Positions 32,876 to 42,071 of a stretch of 64,000 bases of DNA are shown here, piece after piece. The notes below the pieces were generated by a model. It worked only from the letters and a program-made list of their open reading frames with translations, did no database searches and was not told the origin of the DNA. How positions within the stretch are numbered: position 1 is the first letter of the stretch; every line of letters starts with the position of its first letter. The stretch is from Bin107 sp965221655. Its GTDB lineage: Bacteria > UBA8248. Made by a program: the position numbers and the translations under genes. The stretch lies in contig OZ244906.1 in NCBI GenBank assembly GCA_965221655.1, positions 1,488,001 to 1,552,000 of the forward strand, read 5' to 3'.

Positions 32876-33456
32876 GTTCCGGAGGCTCCACCCAGAAACG
32901 TCTCCACCGCGTGGTAGGCGTCCTCCGCCACGAAGTCCGGCTGCCGGGGCCACTGTGCGCCGCGCATCTCGCGCTCCCCCCGGCCGTAGCCGGTGAGCAC
33001 GAGACCCGACTGGCAACCCGCGCGCCAACCCGCCTCCAGGTCGGAGTATTTGTCTCCCAGCATGACCGAACCCGCCAGGTCCACGTCGTGCTCTTCGGCC
33101 GCCTGGAGAATCATGCCGGGATGGGGTTTGCGCATCCGGCAGTCGATTGAATACGCAGGGTCGTCTCCGTTCGGAACGTGGGGGCAGTAATACACGGCGT
33201 CGAGGCGCGCACCCTCGGAGGCGAGTGTCTCACAGAGCTTGCCGTGTACCTTCTCGATCATGGATTCGGGGAAATACCCCCTGGCCACGCCCGCCTGGTT
33301 CGTAATCAGAATGGCGAGCAGCCCCGCTTCGTTCACCCTGCGCACGGCCGCCGCCGCCCGCGGCAGAAGCTCATACAGATCGAGGTGGGTGACGTAGCCC
33401 ACGTCCCGGTTCAAGGTGCCGTCCCTGTCGAAAAAGACCGCCGGTTTTCTGCTCAT
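32872..33456 (-). CDS. gmhB: D-glycero-beta-D-manno-heptose-1,7-bisphosphate 7-phosphatase
   Basis: A 194-residue HAD phosphatase that removes the 7-phosphate from heptose bisphosphate. The nucleophile and acid are D10 and D12 in FFDRDGTLN. ITNQAG and GDKYSDLEAG are the other HAD motifs. The zinc loop has C91 and H93 (YYCPHVP) and C106, but the fourth ligand of the E. coli enzyme (C109) is M108 here (IDCRMRKPHPGM). The zinc may be bound by three ligands or lost. It overlaps waaF and rfaE1 by 4 nt each. Confidence 0.93.
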   Translation of the reverse strand: MSRKPAVFFDRDGTLNRDVGYVTHLDLYELLPRAAAAVRRVNEAGLLAILITNQAGVARGYFPESMIEKVHGKLCETLASEGARLDAVYYCPHVPNGDDPAYSIDCRMRKPHPGMILQAAEEHDVDLAGSVMLGDKYSDLEAGWRAGCQSGLVLTGYGRGEREMRGAQWPRQPDFVAEDAYHAVETFLGGASGT

Positions 33457-34493
33457 TCGTTCCCCCGTCCGGATTCACGCGCCTCTTTGGCCATGGAGTG
33501 CAGCAAACGGGCAGTTTCTTCCGCCACCTCTTCCGGCGCAATCCCCCGCATGCAGTCATGATGCCCCAGTGGGCACGTGCGCTTAAAGCATGGGCTGCAA
33601 TCGAGATTCCTCCAAATCGTCCGCGCGTGCGCACCACGCGGCGCCGTGCGACGATAATCCGTAGGCCCGAACAGCGCAATCGTCGCCGTGCCCGTGAGTA
33701 CCGCCACGTGAAGCGGCCCCGTGTCGCCGGAGATGAACACGTCCAGACACGAAAGCACGGCAGGCAGCGTCTCGAGCGTGTCCTTACCCGCCAGGTTGAT
33801 CGCGCAGCCACCCGAGAGCGCGTCGAGCCTCTCCGCAAGGGCGCGTTCGGCGGCTCCGCCCAATATGAAGACGCGCGCCCCCTCGCCCTCCACGAGCCTG
33901 CGAATGAGTTCTCCAAAATACTCGGGCGGCCACGTCTTGGACGCCCCGAAAAAAGCGCCCGGGTGCACTCCCACCAAGGGGGCGTCGCCTGCGCGTTCTC
34001 CCAACAAATTCTCCGCGAACGCGCGCGCCGCGGGTGCAATGGAGAAATCCTCCACCTCTGCTTGTGTTTCGTGCCCCTGCGCATCGAGAAGACCCAGATA
34101 ATAGTCCACCAGGTGCGGGATCCCGGGGGGCGGGGCCACCGGGTGGCTGAGGAGTCGACCGCGCCCGCCCGTGGCGTAGCCGACGCGGCGCTTCGCTCCC
34201 GACCACCTCGCCAGCAGTGCGGCGCGAAAGCCATTCGGCAGAATCCACGCGCAATGCACCCGTTCGCCGCGCAGCGCCTTGCCCAGTGCCGAAAACGCCC
34301 GCCACTTCCCCTCGCCGAGCGGGAGCACGCCGTCCACCCAGGGAAAGGCGCGGAGCAGGCCATACGTCCAGGGGCGGGCCGCCGCCACGATCCGCGCCTG
34401 GGGATAAGCCCTGCGCAGCGAGGAGAAAAAAGGGGCGGCCATGGCCGTGTCGCCTATCCATGAGGGGGCCACCACCAGGTGCGACTCCCCCAT
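33453..34493 (-). CDS. waaF: LPS heptosyltransferase II-like, glycosyltransferase family 9
   Basis: A 346-residue GT9 enzyme resembling WaaF, which adds the second heptose of the inner core. It begins HLVVAPSWIGDTAMAAPFFS, the WaaF variant of the GT9 start. It has GVHPGAFFGASKTWPPEYFG and FISGDTGPLHVAVLTG with ALFGPTD for ADP-heptose binding. I use ATG 34493, which fits the family N-terminus. ATG 34553 is in frame and adds 20 proline- and glycine-rich residues without a ribosome site. It is the first gene of the core operon, divergent from lptF across a 183-nt gap in which I see only a poorly spaced TTGCAA/TATAGT pair on the plus strand. Confidence 0.88.
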   Translation of the reverse strand: MGESHLVVAPSWIGDTAMAAPFFSSLRRAYPQARIVAAARPWTYGLLRAFPWVDGVLPLGEGKWRAFSALGKALRGERVHCAWILPNGFRAALLARWSGAKRRVGYATGGRGRLLSHPVAPPPGIPHLVDYYLGLLDAQGHETQAEVEDFSIAPAARAFAENLLGERAGDAPLVGVHPGAFFGASKTWPPEYFGELIRRLVEGEGARVFILGGAAERALAERLDALSGGCAINLAGKDTLETLPAVLSCLDVFISGDTGPLHVAVLTGTATIALFGPTDYRRTAPRGAHARTIWRNLDCSPCFKRTCPLGHHDCMRGIAPEEVAEETARLLHSMAKEARESGRGNE

Positions 34494-34676
34494 TCGGCTC
34501 TCGACCCCCAAAGGAACCCCCTCCCGACCCGGAGAAACAGGCGAAACATCCATTTTTCGACGCTACCAATCGCCGCTATGCGCGTCAACGAGGCGAAAAA
34601 CACGCTTTGCAATCAGGTGGACGCTCATATAGTGTGATGCGAAAATATTGCACCATAGCCCCCCAGAGGATTTCCC

Positions 34677-35885
34677 TTGAAGACGCTGCGCAGACACATT
34701 CTGGGCGAATTGGCGTCGTATCTCCTCATCGCTTTGTTTTTTCTCACCTTTTTGCTTTTTCTCGACAAGGCGTTTCGTTTCACCGACCTGGTGGTGAACC
34801 GCGGCGCACCGCTTTGGCTCGTGGCCCGCTTCCTCTTTGCAGCCCTGCCCGCGTTGTTGCTGGCGACGTTGCCGATAGCCGTTCTCGTCGCCTGCATCAT
34901 GACGTTCGCCCGCCTCTCGGGCGAGAGCGAACTCCTGGCGATGAACTCCACGGGCATGAGCTTCTACTCCCAGCTCGCGCCCGTGGGGGTCGTGGGTGGT
35001 GCGGCGGCCCTGCTGAGCGGATTCCTCATGACGTTCGCCCTCCCCTGGAGCCAGGAGGCGACTATCGAACTGGCCCGGGAGTTGCTTCGCAGCCGCGCAG
35101 CCGCTTTCGAGGTGCGCGAAGGAGTGTTCAACGACGGCTTCGACGGAGTGGTGATCTACGTGCGCGAGGTCGAGCAGGACGGCAGGGTGATGAAGGGCAT
35201 CATGATCTCGGACGCGCGGCACACGGGAGAGAAGCGCGTCATCTTCGCCGAGAGGGGAACACTCCTCCGATCTCCCGAATCATCCAAAGTGTGGCTGCGC
35301 CTCGCCGGAGGAAGCATCCACACGACTACGGGGGCGGGAAAATCGAAGCCGGCGGCGCGCGCCGTCTCTCTACTCCCCGAGGGCCGCTATCAGGTCGCGC
35401 GCTTCGGAACCTACGACCTCAACCTCGACCTCACGAGCACCATCGAGAAGACGAAGGCCCTGCGCAAGAGCCTGCGCTCCCTGCCGCTCGCGGAACTCAG
35501 GCGCGAACTCGCGCGGCGCAAGCCGGGCACGAGCCGCTACAACGCCGTTCTCATCGAGTTGCACAAGAAATTCGCGGTTCCCCTCACATGCCTCATACTG
35601 GCCTTCCTGGGAGCACCACTGGGCGTGCAAAACCGACGCGCGGGGCGCCACGGCGGCTTCGCCCTGAGTCTGGGCATGCTCATTCTCTATTACATCCTCT
35701 CCACTTTCGCCGAGGGGATGGGGGAAAGCGGACAACTCCCTGCTTGGCTCGCCGTCTGGGGGGCGAACGCATTGCTCGCGCTCGTGGCGGGGTACATAGT
35801 GCGTGCCGTGGCACGGCGCGGTGCGCTCGACTTGTGGCGGCTACTCTCCAGGCCTCTCGGGCCACTCGCACACGGCAGGTACTGA
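34677..35885 (+). CDS. lptF: LPS export ABC transporter permease LptF
   Basis: A 402-residue inner-membrane subunit of LptB2FG, which extracts LPS and feeds the periplasmic bridge. Six membrane helices occur in two groups (about residues 10-125 and 300-390) around a periplasmic beta-jellyroll domain. Conserved segments are the ILGELASYLLIALFFLTFLL start, FARLSGESELLAMNSTG (the coupling-helix region that meets LptB) and LHKKFAVPLTCLILAFLGAP. The TTG start at 34677 has AGAGGA six bases upstream. lptG follows after 6 nt. LptA, LptB and LptC genes are not in this window. Confidence 0.92.
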   Translation: MKTLRRHILGELASYLLIALFFLTFLLFLDKAFRFTDLVVNRGAPLWLVARFLFAALPALLLATLPIAVLVACIMTFARLSGESELLAMNSTGMSFYSQLAPVGVVGGAAALLSGFLMTFALPWSQEATIELARELLRSRAAAFEVREGVFNDGFDGVVIYVREVEQDGRVMKGIMISDARHTGEKRVIFAERGTLLRSPESSKVWLRLAGGSIHTTTGAGKSKPAARAVSLLPEGRYQVARFGTYDLNLDLTSTIEKTKALRKSLRSLPLAELRRELARRKPGTSRYNAVLIELHKKFAVPLTCLILAFLGAPLGVQNRRAGRHGGFALSLGMLILYYILSTFAEGMGESGQLPAWLAVWGANALLALVAGYIVRAVARRGALDLWRLLSRPLGPLAHGRY

Positions 35886-35891
35886 ACCGCG

Positions 35892-36980
35892 ATGAACATA
35901 CTGCACCGCTACGTCCTCATGCAGTTTTTGCGGATGGCGCTCCTATGCCAGGCAGGGGTCATCGTGCTCTTTTTCGTTGCGGAATTCATCGAGCGCGTCG
36001 ACGACTTCATCGAGAAAAAGGCCGCCCTCATCGACTGCGTCCTGTACTTGCTCTTCCGGATACCCCAACTCGCCTTTCTCTCGGTTCCACTCACCGTCCT
36101 GCTGGCAAGTACGCTCACGCTGATCCTTCTCGCCAGGAACAACGAGGTGGTCGCCATGCGCGCGGGCGGCTGGGGCCTCTACCGCGTCGTCGCGCCCGTT
36201 CTGGCGGCAGGCCTCACAATCAGCCTCTTGACCTTTCTGGCGAACGAATACGTGGTTCCTTTCGCCAACAAGCGTGCGGAGTACGTCTGGCGCGTCCGCA
36301 TTCAGAAGGCGGGCGCACGAACACTCACCCGGCGCGGCGAAATCTGGTATCGCTCGCCGGAGGGGACCATCTGGCGCATCGCGCACCATGATGCGGCAAC
36401 CGGAACGATGCGGGGCATCACGCTGTTCCGTATGAGTCCGCACAATCGCCTGACGCGGCGCATCGACGCGCGCGAAGCGCTCTGGTCGCCCGAGAGCGGA
36501 CGCTGGACGCTTCGCCGGGTCGTGGTGCACGACTTCGGAGGCGGGGGAAGAATCGAGCGCAGGGCCTTCGACGAGCAAACATTCGCGCTCGATGCCGAAC
36601 CTGCGGATTTCCAGAAAGCGGACACCGACCCCGAGACGATGACCTACCACGAACTCGGCCGCTACGTCGAAAAGCTACGCCAAAGCGGTGTCGACCCCAC
36701 CCGATACGTCGTCGACATGTGGGCGAAGATTTCTACGCCTTTCATCAGCTTCGTGCTGGTGCTGGTGAGCGCGCCCTTGGCCATCCGGAGCAACAGGCGC
36801 GGTGGCCTCGCCCTGGGCGTCGCCATCGCCATCGGAATCGGCGCGGTCTATCTCGTCGTCTTCTACGCGAGCCTCTCGTTCGGACACGCGGGCCGCCTGC
36901 CACCTCTCCTCGCCGCCTGGGGACCCAACGCGCTCTTTCTGACGGGAAGCGCCTACCTGCTCTCCTCCATGAGGGCGTAA
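35892..36980 (+). CDS. lptG: LPS export ABC transporter permease LptG
   Basis: A 362-residue partner of LptF with the same six-helix and jellyroll layout. Typical segments are NILHRYVLMQFLRMALLCQA at the start, LILLARNNEVVAMRAGGWGL for LptB coupling and DMWAKISTPFISFVLVLVSA before the last helices. It starts six bases after the lptF stop with no strong ribosome site, so it is probably translationally coupled. It ends 14 nt from the convergent lpxK gene; no terminator is visible in that gap. Confidence 0.93.
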   Translation: MNILHRYVLMQFLRMALLCQAGVIVLFFVAEFIERVDDFIEKKAALIDCVLYLLFRIPQLAFLSVPLTVLLASTLTLILLARNNEVVAMRAGGWGLYRVVAPVLAAGLTISLLTFLANEYVVPFANKRAEYVWRVRIQKAGARTLTRRGEIWYRSPEGTIWRIAHHDAATGTMRGITLFRMSPHNRLTRRIDAREALWSPESGRWTLRRVVVHDFGGGGRIERRAFDEQTFALDAEPADFQKADTDPETMTYHELGRYVEKLRQSGVDPTRYVVDMWAKISTPFISFVLVLVSAPLAIRSNRRGGLALGVAIAIGIGAVYLVVFYASLSFGHAGRLPPLLAAWGPNALFLTGSAYLLSSMRA

Positions 36981-36994
36981 GAAGACAAGCGCAC

Positions 36995-38074
36995 TCAGGC
37001 CGGGAAGAGTTTGCGTTCGATCAGCCTCGCCAGGTCGGCGCCGGCGTCAATCCGCATCACCACCCGCAGGACACGGAGCGGAGCCTCGCGCAAAAGGGAG
37101 GAGAGTTTTGCGGCGTCTTTCTCCGTCGTGAGGATGAAGTCGGCCCCCGTCTTTTTGAGCGAGGAGACGAGCCGCACGCCATCGGCCAGCGCGTAGTTGG
37201 CGTGATCGGGGTATTCGTGGTGGACCACTACTTCCACGCCCAACGATTCGAGCGTCCTCTCGAAACCACGCGGATTCCCAAGACCGCTCACGGCGACGAC
37301 CCGCGCCCCCCGCAGCGCATCCGGCGCGCCTGCTTCTTCTGCGTTCGCGTCGAGCAGGGCATCGGGCGCGAGGCTCCCGGTGAAGACGGGAACGTTGGGT
37401 GCAAGGGAGAGCACCTGGCTCCGCGCCCGCTCACCTCCCGTCAGCAAAATCGCATCCGCACGCCCCAGGGCCGAAGCGGGCTCCCTGAGCACCCCCGCGG
37501 GGAACACCCTGCCGTTTCCGAAAGGCGCCTCCCCGCGCAGAAGCACCAGGTCTACCTCCCGGGCGAGGGCCAGGTGCTGGAACCCGTCGTCGAGCACGAC
37601 GACCTCGGCCCCGAATTCCTCCGCCGCCTTGCGGGCGACGAAAGCGCGATCCGCACCCGTGAGAACGGGAACCTCGGGGTAGCGCCGGGCAAGCATGGCC
37701 GCCTCATCCGCCGCGGGCGGAGCGGACATCAACCTCCCCGCTCCGTCGCCCACGACCATCACGTCGCGCGGCCTTCCCCCGTAGCCTCTGCTCACCACGG
37801 CGGGTCTGCGCCCCGAGGAGAGAAGCCTCTCGATGAGCCAGGCGACGGTGGGCGTCTTGCCCGTGCCGCCGAGCGCCAGGTTGCCCACGGAGACGACGGG
37901 CACGGGATTTTTTCGGGCGCGCGCTCCGCCCATCTCGTACCGGCGGCGCCGACGTGCCATCGCCATGCCGTAGACGGTTCCCAGGGGGGCCAGGCCGCTC
38001 GCCCAGGCGCGTGCCCACATCGGCGCCGCGGGGTCGCCCTCCCAAGCGGCCAGAACGCTTTTGCGAATGCTCAC
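36995..38074 (-). CDS. lpxK: Tetraacyldisaccharide 4'-kinase
   Basis: A 359-residue membrane-associated P-loop kinase that phosphorylates the 4' position of lipid A disaccharide. The Walker A is GNLALGGTGKTP (residues 64-75), the form specific to LpxK, followed by VVSRGYGG and VVLDDGFQHLAL. Its N-terminus has an amphipathic stretch for membrane contact. The start is GTG 38074, which overlaps the waaA stop as GTGA; the open frame to 38239 lies inside waaA. It is the last gene of the long minus-strand run. Confidence 0.94.
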   Translation of the reverse strand: MSIRKSVLAAWEGDPAAPMWARAWASGLAPLGTVYGMAMARRRRRYEMGGARARKNPVPVVSVGNLALGGTGKTPTVAWLIERLLSSGRRPAVVSRGYGGRPRDVMVVGDGAGRLMSAPPAADEAAMLARRYPEVPVLTGADRAFVARKAAEEFGAEVVVLDDGFQHLALAREVDLVLLRGEAPFGNGRVFPAGVLREPASALGRADAILLTGGERARSQVLSLAPNVPVFTGSLAPDALLDANAEEAGAPDALRGARVVAVSGLGNPRGFERTLESLGVEVVVHHEYPDHANYALADGVRLVSSLKKTGADFILTTEKDAAKLSSLLREAPLRVLRVVMRIDAGADLARLIERKLFPA

Positions 38075-39342
38075 GCGGCGTCTCCGTTCAGTCTTTCGAT
38101 GGTTCGCGCGATGTATTGCGCCGTCCGCTCGGCTGCCCCCCGGTTGTTCTCCACCACGCGGCGCGCCGCCTCGCCCGCCTGCTTGCGAGAATGCGGATCG
38201 CCGAGCCAACGCGCGAGGGCCGCCTCCAGGCTTTCGCACCCCTCGGCCCGCACCGCGCCTCCTCCCTCAAGGAGTTCGTCCGCCACCTCGGCAAAATTCT
38301 GCATGTGGGGGCCGAACAGGCACGGCACGGACCAGCGCGCCGCTTCGATGGGATTCTGGCCGCCATGCGGGACGAAGCTGCCGCCGATGACGGCTACCTT
38401 CGCACACGCATAGGCGTCCGCGAGTTCACCCATCGCGTCGAGAATCACGACATCGTGGGCACGGTTCGCGCCCCTCGTCTCACTCCACCGCACGGGAGAC
38501 AGACCCACGCTTCGCAGGGCCGCCTCGACCTGCCCGACCCGCTCCGGGTGGCGGGGCGCGAGCAAAAGACAGACTTCGGGCGTCTTTCGCCGTATGGACG
38601 CGAGGGCTTCGCCTATCAACTCCTCCTCGCCGGGGTGCGTGCTGCCCGCCACGACGACGCACGCGCCCGCCGCCAGGCCATACGCCGCAGGCGAAGGCCC
38701 CGCACCCGGCAAGGGAGTGTCGAACTTCACGTTGCCCGAAACATACACCGAGGCCGCTCCCAACTCGCGGAACCGCGCGGCGTCGGCCTCCCCGCGCGCA
38801 AGCACGTCGCGCACGCGCCCCAGAACACGCGAGAAGAAAAACCCGAGGCGCGCGTAACGCCGATGCGAACGTGCCGAAAGCCGTCCGTTCACGATGGAAA
38901 CGGAAATGCCCCTGCCCGCGGCCGCCCACACCAGGTTCGGCCATATCTCCGTCTCGACGAGCGCAACCGCCGAAGGCCGCACGCGCGCGAGGGCCAGGTG
39001 AACTATGGGCGCGAAATCAAACGGTAGATAGAAGAGGCGCTCGACGCCGGCTATTTTTTCCGCCGCGCTTCTGCCCGTTTGCGTGACCGTAGAGAGGACG
39101 ATTTTGACATCCGGCATGACCCGTAAAAGAACGGGTATCAGCACGGCGGCCACGCCCACCTCACCGACGGAGACGGCGTGCACCCAGAGGCGTCCTCCCC
39201 CCGCCTGGGGCAGCCTGGGCACAAGGCCGAACCTCTCGCGCATCGCGCGCAAGCCGCCTCCCCGCAGCCACAGGCGAACGAGCAGCCAGACGAAAAGAAC
39301 CGGCGAAGCGAGAAAAACGAGAACGTTGTAAAGGAACAGCAT
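38071..39342 (-). CDS. waaA: 3-deoxy-D-manno-octulosonic acid transferase
   Basis: A 423-residue GT30 enzyme that attaches Kdo to lipid IVA at the inner membrane. An N-terminal membrane anchor (FLYNVLVFLASPVLFVWLLV) precedes HAVSVGEVGVA with the catalytic Glu E61. Later motifs are VETEIWPN, NGRLSARS, AGSTHPGEEE and GGSFVPHGGQNPIEAA for CMP-Kdo binding. One gene usually adds one or two Kdo residues; the number here cannot be told. ATG 39342 has GGGGAG ten bases upstream and follows the acyltransferase gene by 7 nt. Confidence 0.95.
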   Translation of the reverse strand: MLFLYNVLVFLASPVLFVWLLVRLWLRGGGLRAMRERFGLVPRLPQAGGGRLWVHAVSVGEVGVAAVLIPVLLRVMPDVKIVLSTVTQTGRSAAEKIAGVERLFYLPFDFAPIVHLALARVRPSAVALVETEIWPNLVWAAAGRGISVSIVNGRLSARSHRRYARLGFFFSRVLGRVRDVLARGEADAARFRELGAASVYVSGNVKFDTPLPGAGPSPAAYGLAAGACVVVAGSTHPGEEELIGEALASIRRKTPEVCLLLAPRHPERVGQVEAALRSVGLSPVRWSETRGANRAHDVVILDAMGELADAYACAKVAVIGGSFVPHGGQNPIEAARWSVPCLFGPHMQNFAEVADELLEGGGAVRAEGCESLEAALARWLGDPHSRKQAGEAARRVVENNRGAAERTAQYIARTIERLNGDAA

Positions 39343-39349
39343 GGGCGAA

Positions 39350-40075
39350 TCACTCCCCGGTGGGGAGTCCCAGAGAGCGCCGTGCTTCGCGGTCCGCATG
39401 GACGAGACGCTCCTCGATTTCCGCGCGCTTCGCCTCCAGCACGTCCGCGTCGCGCGTGCGGGGCACCGCCAGCGGTTCCGCGCAATGGATGGAGAGCCTG
39501 CCGAACGGCAAGGGGAAAATCGTCCTGTCCCACGTGGAGAGGCGAAAAGAGCGCGACGCCGCGAAGCCCACGGGGCAGACCCGGTAGCCCGTGATGCTCG
39601 CCAGCGAGACCACCCCCATCTTCACCCTCTCGGGCGGACCCTTGGGGCCGTCCGGCGTGATGAGGAGTTGGTGGCGCCCCTCTTTCGCGACCCGCACCAT
39701 TTGCCGAAACGCAAGGGCTCCGCCCTTGTCCGTGCCGTCCAGTGCGGTGGACGAACCTCGTACGGAGTGCGTCTCGAGCCGGGAGACCATCTGCACGAGC
39801 AATTCCCCGTCCCGGCTCCTGCTCGCCATGCAGGTGCGCAGGTAGCCCTTCGGACAGAAAAAAGCCTGCAACGCTATGTGGTGGTGCCATAACGCCCAGG
39901 CGTACATGCCGCGGTGTGCGTTTACGATTTCCTCGTAGAACCCCGTGGCGACCATCCGCGAAGTCGCATACACCGCCCCGAGAAAGCGCGCGAGCATCAT
40001 GCCCCCCAGACGTGCGGAGAGCGGCGCTTTGGGGTCGCGCCCCCATTCGTCGTACGTTGTGGACTCCCTAGTCAT
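39350..40075 (-). CDS. DUF374 lysophospholipid acyltransferase family protein
   Basis: A 241-residue LPLAT-fold acyltransferase. The family HxxxxD motif is not obvious; DUF374 has its own pattern, seen here as YAWALWHHHIALQAFF, RSRDGELLVQMV, RGSSTALDG and LLITPDGPKGPPERVKMGV. It stands between lpxB and waaA, where many non-enteric diderms keep it, so it probably acylates lipid A or its Kdo-lipid IVA precursor, taking the place of LpxL. This is inferred from context. ATG 40075 overlaps the lpxB stop by 8 nt. Confidence 0.85.
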   Translation of the reverse strand: MTRESTTYDEWGRDPKAPLSARLGGMMLARFLGAVYATSRMVATGFYEEIVNAHRGMYAWALWHHHIALQAFFCPKGYLRTCMASRSRDGELLVQMVSRLETHSVRGSSTALDGTDKGGALAFRQMVRVAKEGRHQLLITPDGPKGPPERVKMGVVSLASITGYRVCPVGFAASRSFRLSTWDRTIFPLPFGRLSIHCAEPLAVPRTRDADVLEAKRAEIEERLVHADREARRSLGLPTGE

Positions 40076-41246
40076 CCTGTGTGTCCGTGTCGAGAATTTC
40101 GGCGACGCACGCCGCCGCGCGCGCGTAGGGGTTCTCCCCCTCCAGTGCGCTCCGGATTCTCCCGAACGCCTCGACTTGCCGCGCACGCACGCTTTCGTCC
40201 AAGAACACCTCCCGCAACGCCTCCGCAACCGGCGTGGGCCGTAGGCGGATACGGCACAACTCGGGCACGACCTCGTGTCCACCCAACAGGTTCACGAGGC
40301 TGATGTAGTCCACCTGCAACAAAAAATACCGGGCCAGAATATACGAAAGCGCGTCCCCGACATACAAAACCACCATCGGAACGCCCAGAAGCGCCGTCTC
40401 GAGCGAGGCCGTACCGCTCGCGACGACGGCCGCGTCGGCCGCGCGAATCACCTCGTGGGGCACGCCCCGCACGACGCGCACGTCGAGCCCGGCCTCCCGC
40501 AAACGCTCCGACACGCAGCCTTCGGGCAGCCCGAGTGCTTCGGACACCAAAACGCGCAAGTCCCGCACCTGCGCGCGAACGATTCGCGCGGCCTCCACCA
40601 TGGCGCTCAGGTGGGCGTCTACTTCCTTCGGGCGACTGCCCGGAAGAAGGGCGACCGCCTTATCCTCCGCAGAGAGACCCAGGCGGCGGCGAGCGGTTTC
40701 TCGCGAGGGGGCGTCGCGCAACTCATAAGCGATCGGGTTGCCGACGAAAACTGCCCTGCCGCCCAGTTCGTTGAAAATCGGCGGCTCGAACGGAAAGATG
40801 GTCAAGGCCAGGTCGAACATCTCCGCGATGGTGCGCGCGCGTCCCCTCCCCCAGGCCCACACTTGCGGGGTGATGAAATATATACACTTCGGAGCCTGGG
40901 GAAGGCCCCGCACCGCGCGAGCGAGCGAGAGGTTGAAACCCGGATAGTCTACGAAAATCACCGCGCGCGGTTTTTGCGCCGCGATTCTCGCCACCAAATC
41001 CTTCTTGATGCGCCGCAGCTTGGGATACACGCGAGGAATCCCCGCCAAGCCGACGATGGATATGTCGCCGATGTCGTGGAGGAGGTCGACGCCCGCTTCG
41101 GCCATCGCGCGCCCTCCCATGCCCGAGACTTTCAGGCCGCGAACTCGACCGGAAAGGGCCTGCACCAGGTTCGCCGCGTGGGCGTCTCCGGAGGGTTCGC
41201 CGGCAATGACCATGAGAGCATTTGCGCTCTGCTCACCCCGAGGCAT
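40068..41246 (-). CDS. lpxB: Lipid-A-disaccharide synthase
   Basis: A 392-residue GT19 enzyme that joins lipid X and UDP-2,3-diacylglucosamine into the tetraacyl disaccharide. Family landmarks are VIAGEPSGDAHAANLVQAL, GMGGRAMAEAGV, DYPGFNLSLA, YFITPQVWAWGRGRA, ALLPGSRPKEV and VVASGTASLETALLGVPMVV. It is a peripheral inner-membrane protein. The start ATG 41246 lies 14 nt inside the end of lpxI, so the substrate-producing and substrate-using enzymes are translationally coupled. Confidence 0.96.
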   Translation of the reverse strand: MPRGEQSANALMVIAGEPSGDAHAANLVQALSGRVRGLKVSGMGGRAMAEAGVDLLHDIGDISIVGLAGIPRVYPKLRRIKKDLVARIAAQKPRAVIFVDYPGFNLSLARAVRGLPQAPKCIYFITPQVWAWGRGRARTIAEMFDLALTIFPFEPPIFNELGGRAVFVGNPIAYELRDAPSRETARRRLGLSAEDKAVALLPGSRPKEVDAHLSAMVEAARIVRAQVRDLRVLVSEALGLPEGCVSERLREAGLDVRVVRGVPHEVIRAADAAVVASGTASLETALLGVPMVVLYVGDALSYILARYFLLQVDYISLVNLLGGHEVVPELCRIRLRPTPVAEALREVFLDESVRARQVEAFGRIRSALEGENPYARAAACVAEILDTDTQDD

Positions 41247-42063
41247 CGTTCGACCACCCAGCGACGGCGATGCCCGCGGCGTCAGCTTCGCGCGCCAAAC
41301 GCGCGCGATCGAGGAGAAAGGTGCGGCCCGCCTCAAGGATCAACGCCGACGCACCGCCCTCGCGCATGACGCGCAACGTCTCGGGGCCGACCGTGGGCAC
41401 GTCGTAGCGCATGTCCTGGCGAGGACTGGCCACCTTGCAGACGAGCGCGCCCTTTCCCCCAAGAGCGCAGCCCCTGCGAATTGCCTCGTCCGTGCCCTCC
41501 ACGCCCTCCACGGCAACCACCGTGCCCTTGCTCACGACCACGGTCTGGCCGACGTCCAAATCCGCGACGCCCCGCGCGGTGCGAAAGGCGTATTCTGCGT
41601 TGTTGCGCTGGTTCGGACGCAGCCGCGTGCTCGTGATGGCCCCGCGGGGGGTGAGGAGATGGGCCAGATAATCCGTCTGCGCGACGACGCGGATGCCGTT
41701 TTCCTCCAGAAGGTCGATGACGGCGTCCATGATCGTCGCGTCGGCGGTGTTGCGGACATTCCTGAGGAGGCGAAGCGCCGTCAGGTCGAAGCGCGGCGAC
41801 CGAAACAGCATACCCTTTTCCACCTTGCCCGCGAAACCAACCTCCCCGACGGCGTTCTCGCTGAAAAAGCGGATGATGCGCTTGGCCCGGGTGGGGGGTA
41901 CGTGGGAGACGGCATCCGCCTCCACCGAGAGGATGTTTTCGATTTCCCTGGACAACGCGGCCACGTAGACACTCTTGCCGCGCCTTTTGGCGCAGGAAAC
42001 GAATTCCGAAGAGAGCACCCCCGCGCCCGCGATGAGGCCGATTCTTTGCTCGGAGTCCGGCAT
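41233..42063 (-). CDS. lpxI: UDP-2,3-diacylglucosamine pyrophosphatase LpxI
   Basis: A 276-residue enzyme that hydrolyses UDP-2,3-diacylglucosamine to lipid X and UMP. It is the LpxI (DUF1009) type, unrelated to LpxH: RIGLIAGAGVLSSEFVSCAK at the start, EVGFAGKVEKG, LRPNQRNNAEYAF and the C-terminal block ALVCKVASPRQDMRYDVPTV, GPETLRVMREGGAS. LpxI is found in alphaproteobacteria and several deep lineages lacking LpxH. It starts 8 nt after the Gfo/Idh gene and overlaps lpxB. Confidence 0.95.
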   Translation of the reverse strand: MPDSEQRIGLIAGAGVLSSEFVSCAKRRGKSVYVAALSREIENILSVEADAVSHVPPTRAKRIIRFFSENAVGEVGFAGKVEKGMLFRSPRFDLTALRLLRNVRNTADATIMDAVIDLLEENGIRVVAQTDYLAHLLTPRGAITSTRLRPNQRNNAEYAFRTARGVADLDVGQTVVVSKGTVVAVEGVEGTDEAIRRGCALGGKGALVCKVASPRQDMRYDVPTVGPETLRVMREGGASALILEAGRTFLLDRARLAREADAAGIAVAGWSNDASG

Positions 42064-42071
42064 GGGATACG

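Noticed and set aside
34607..34633. TTGCAA / TATAGT promoter for lptF
   Set aside because: The spacer is only 15 nt and no second signal supports it, so it was not listed as a feature.
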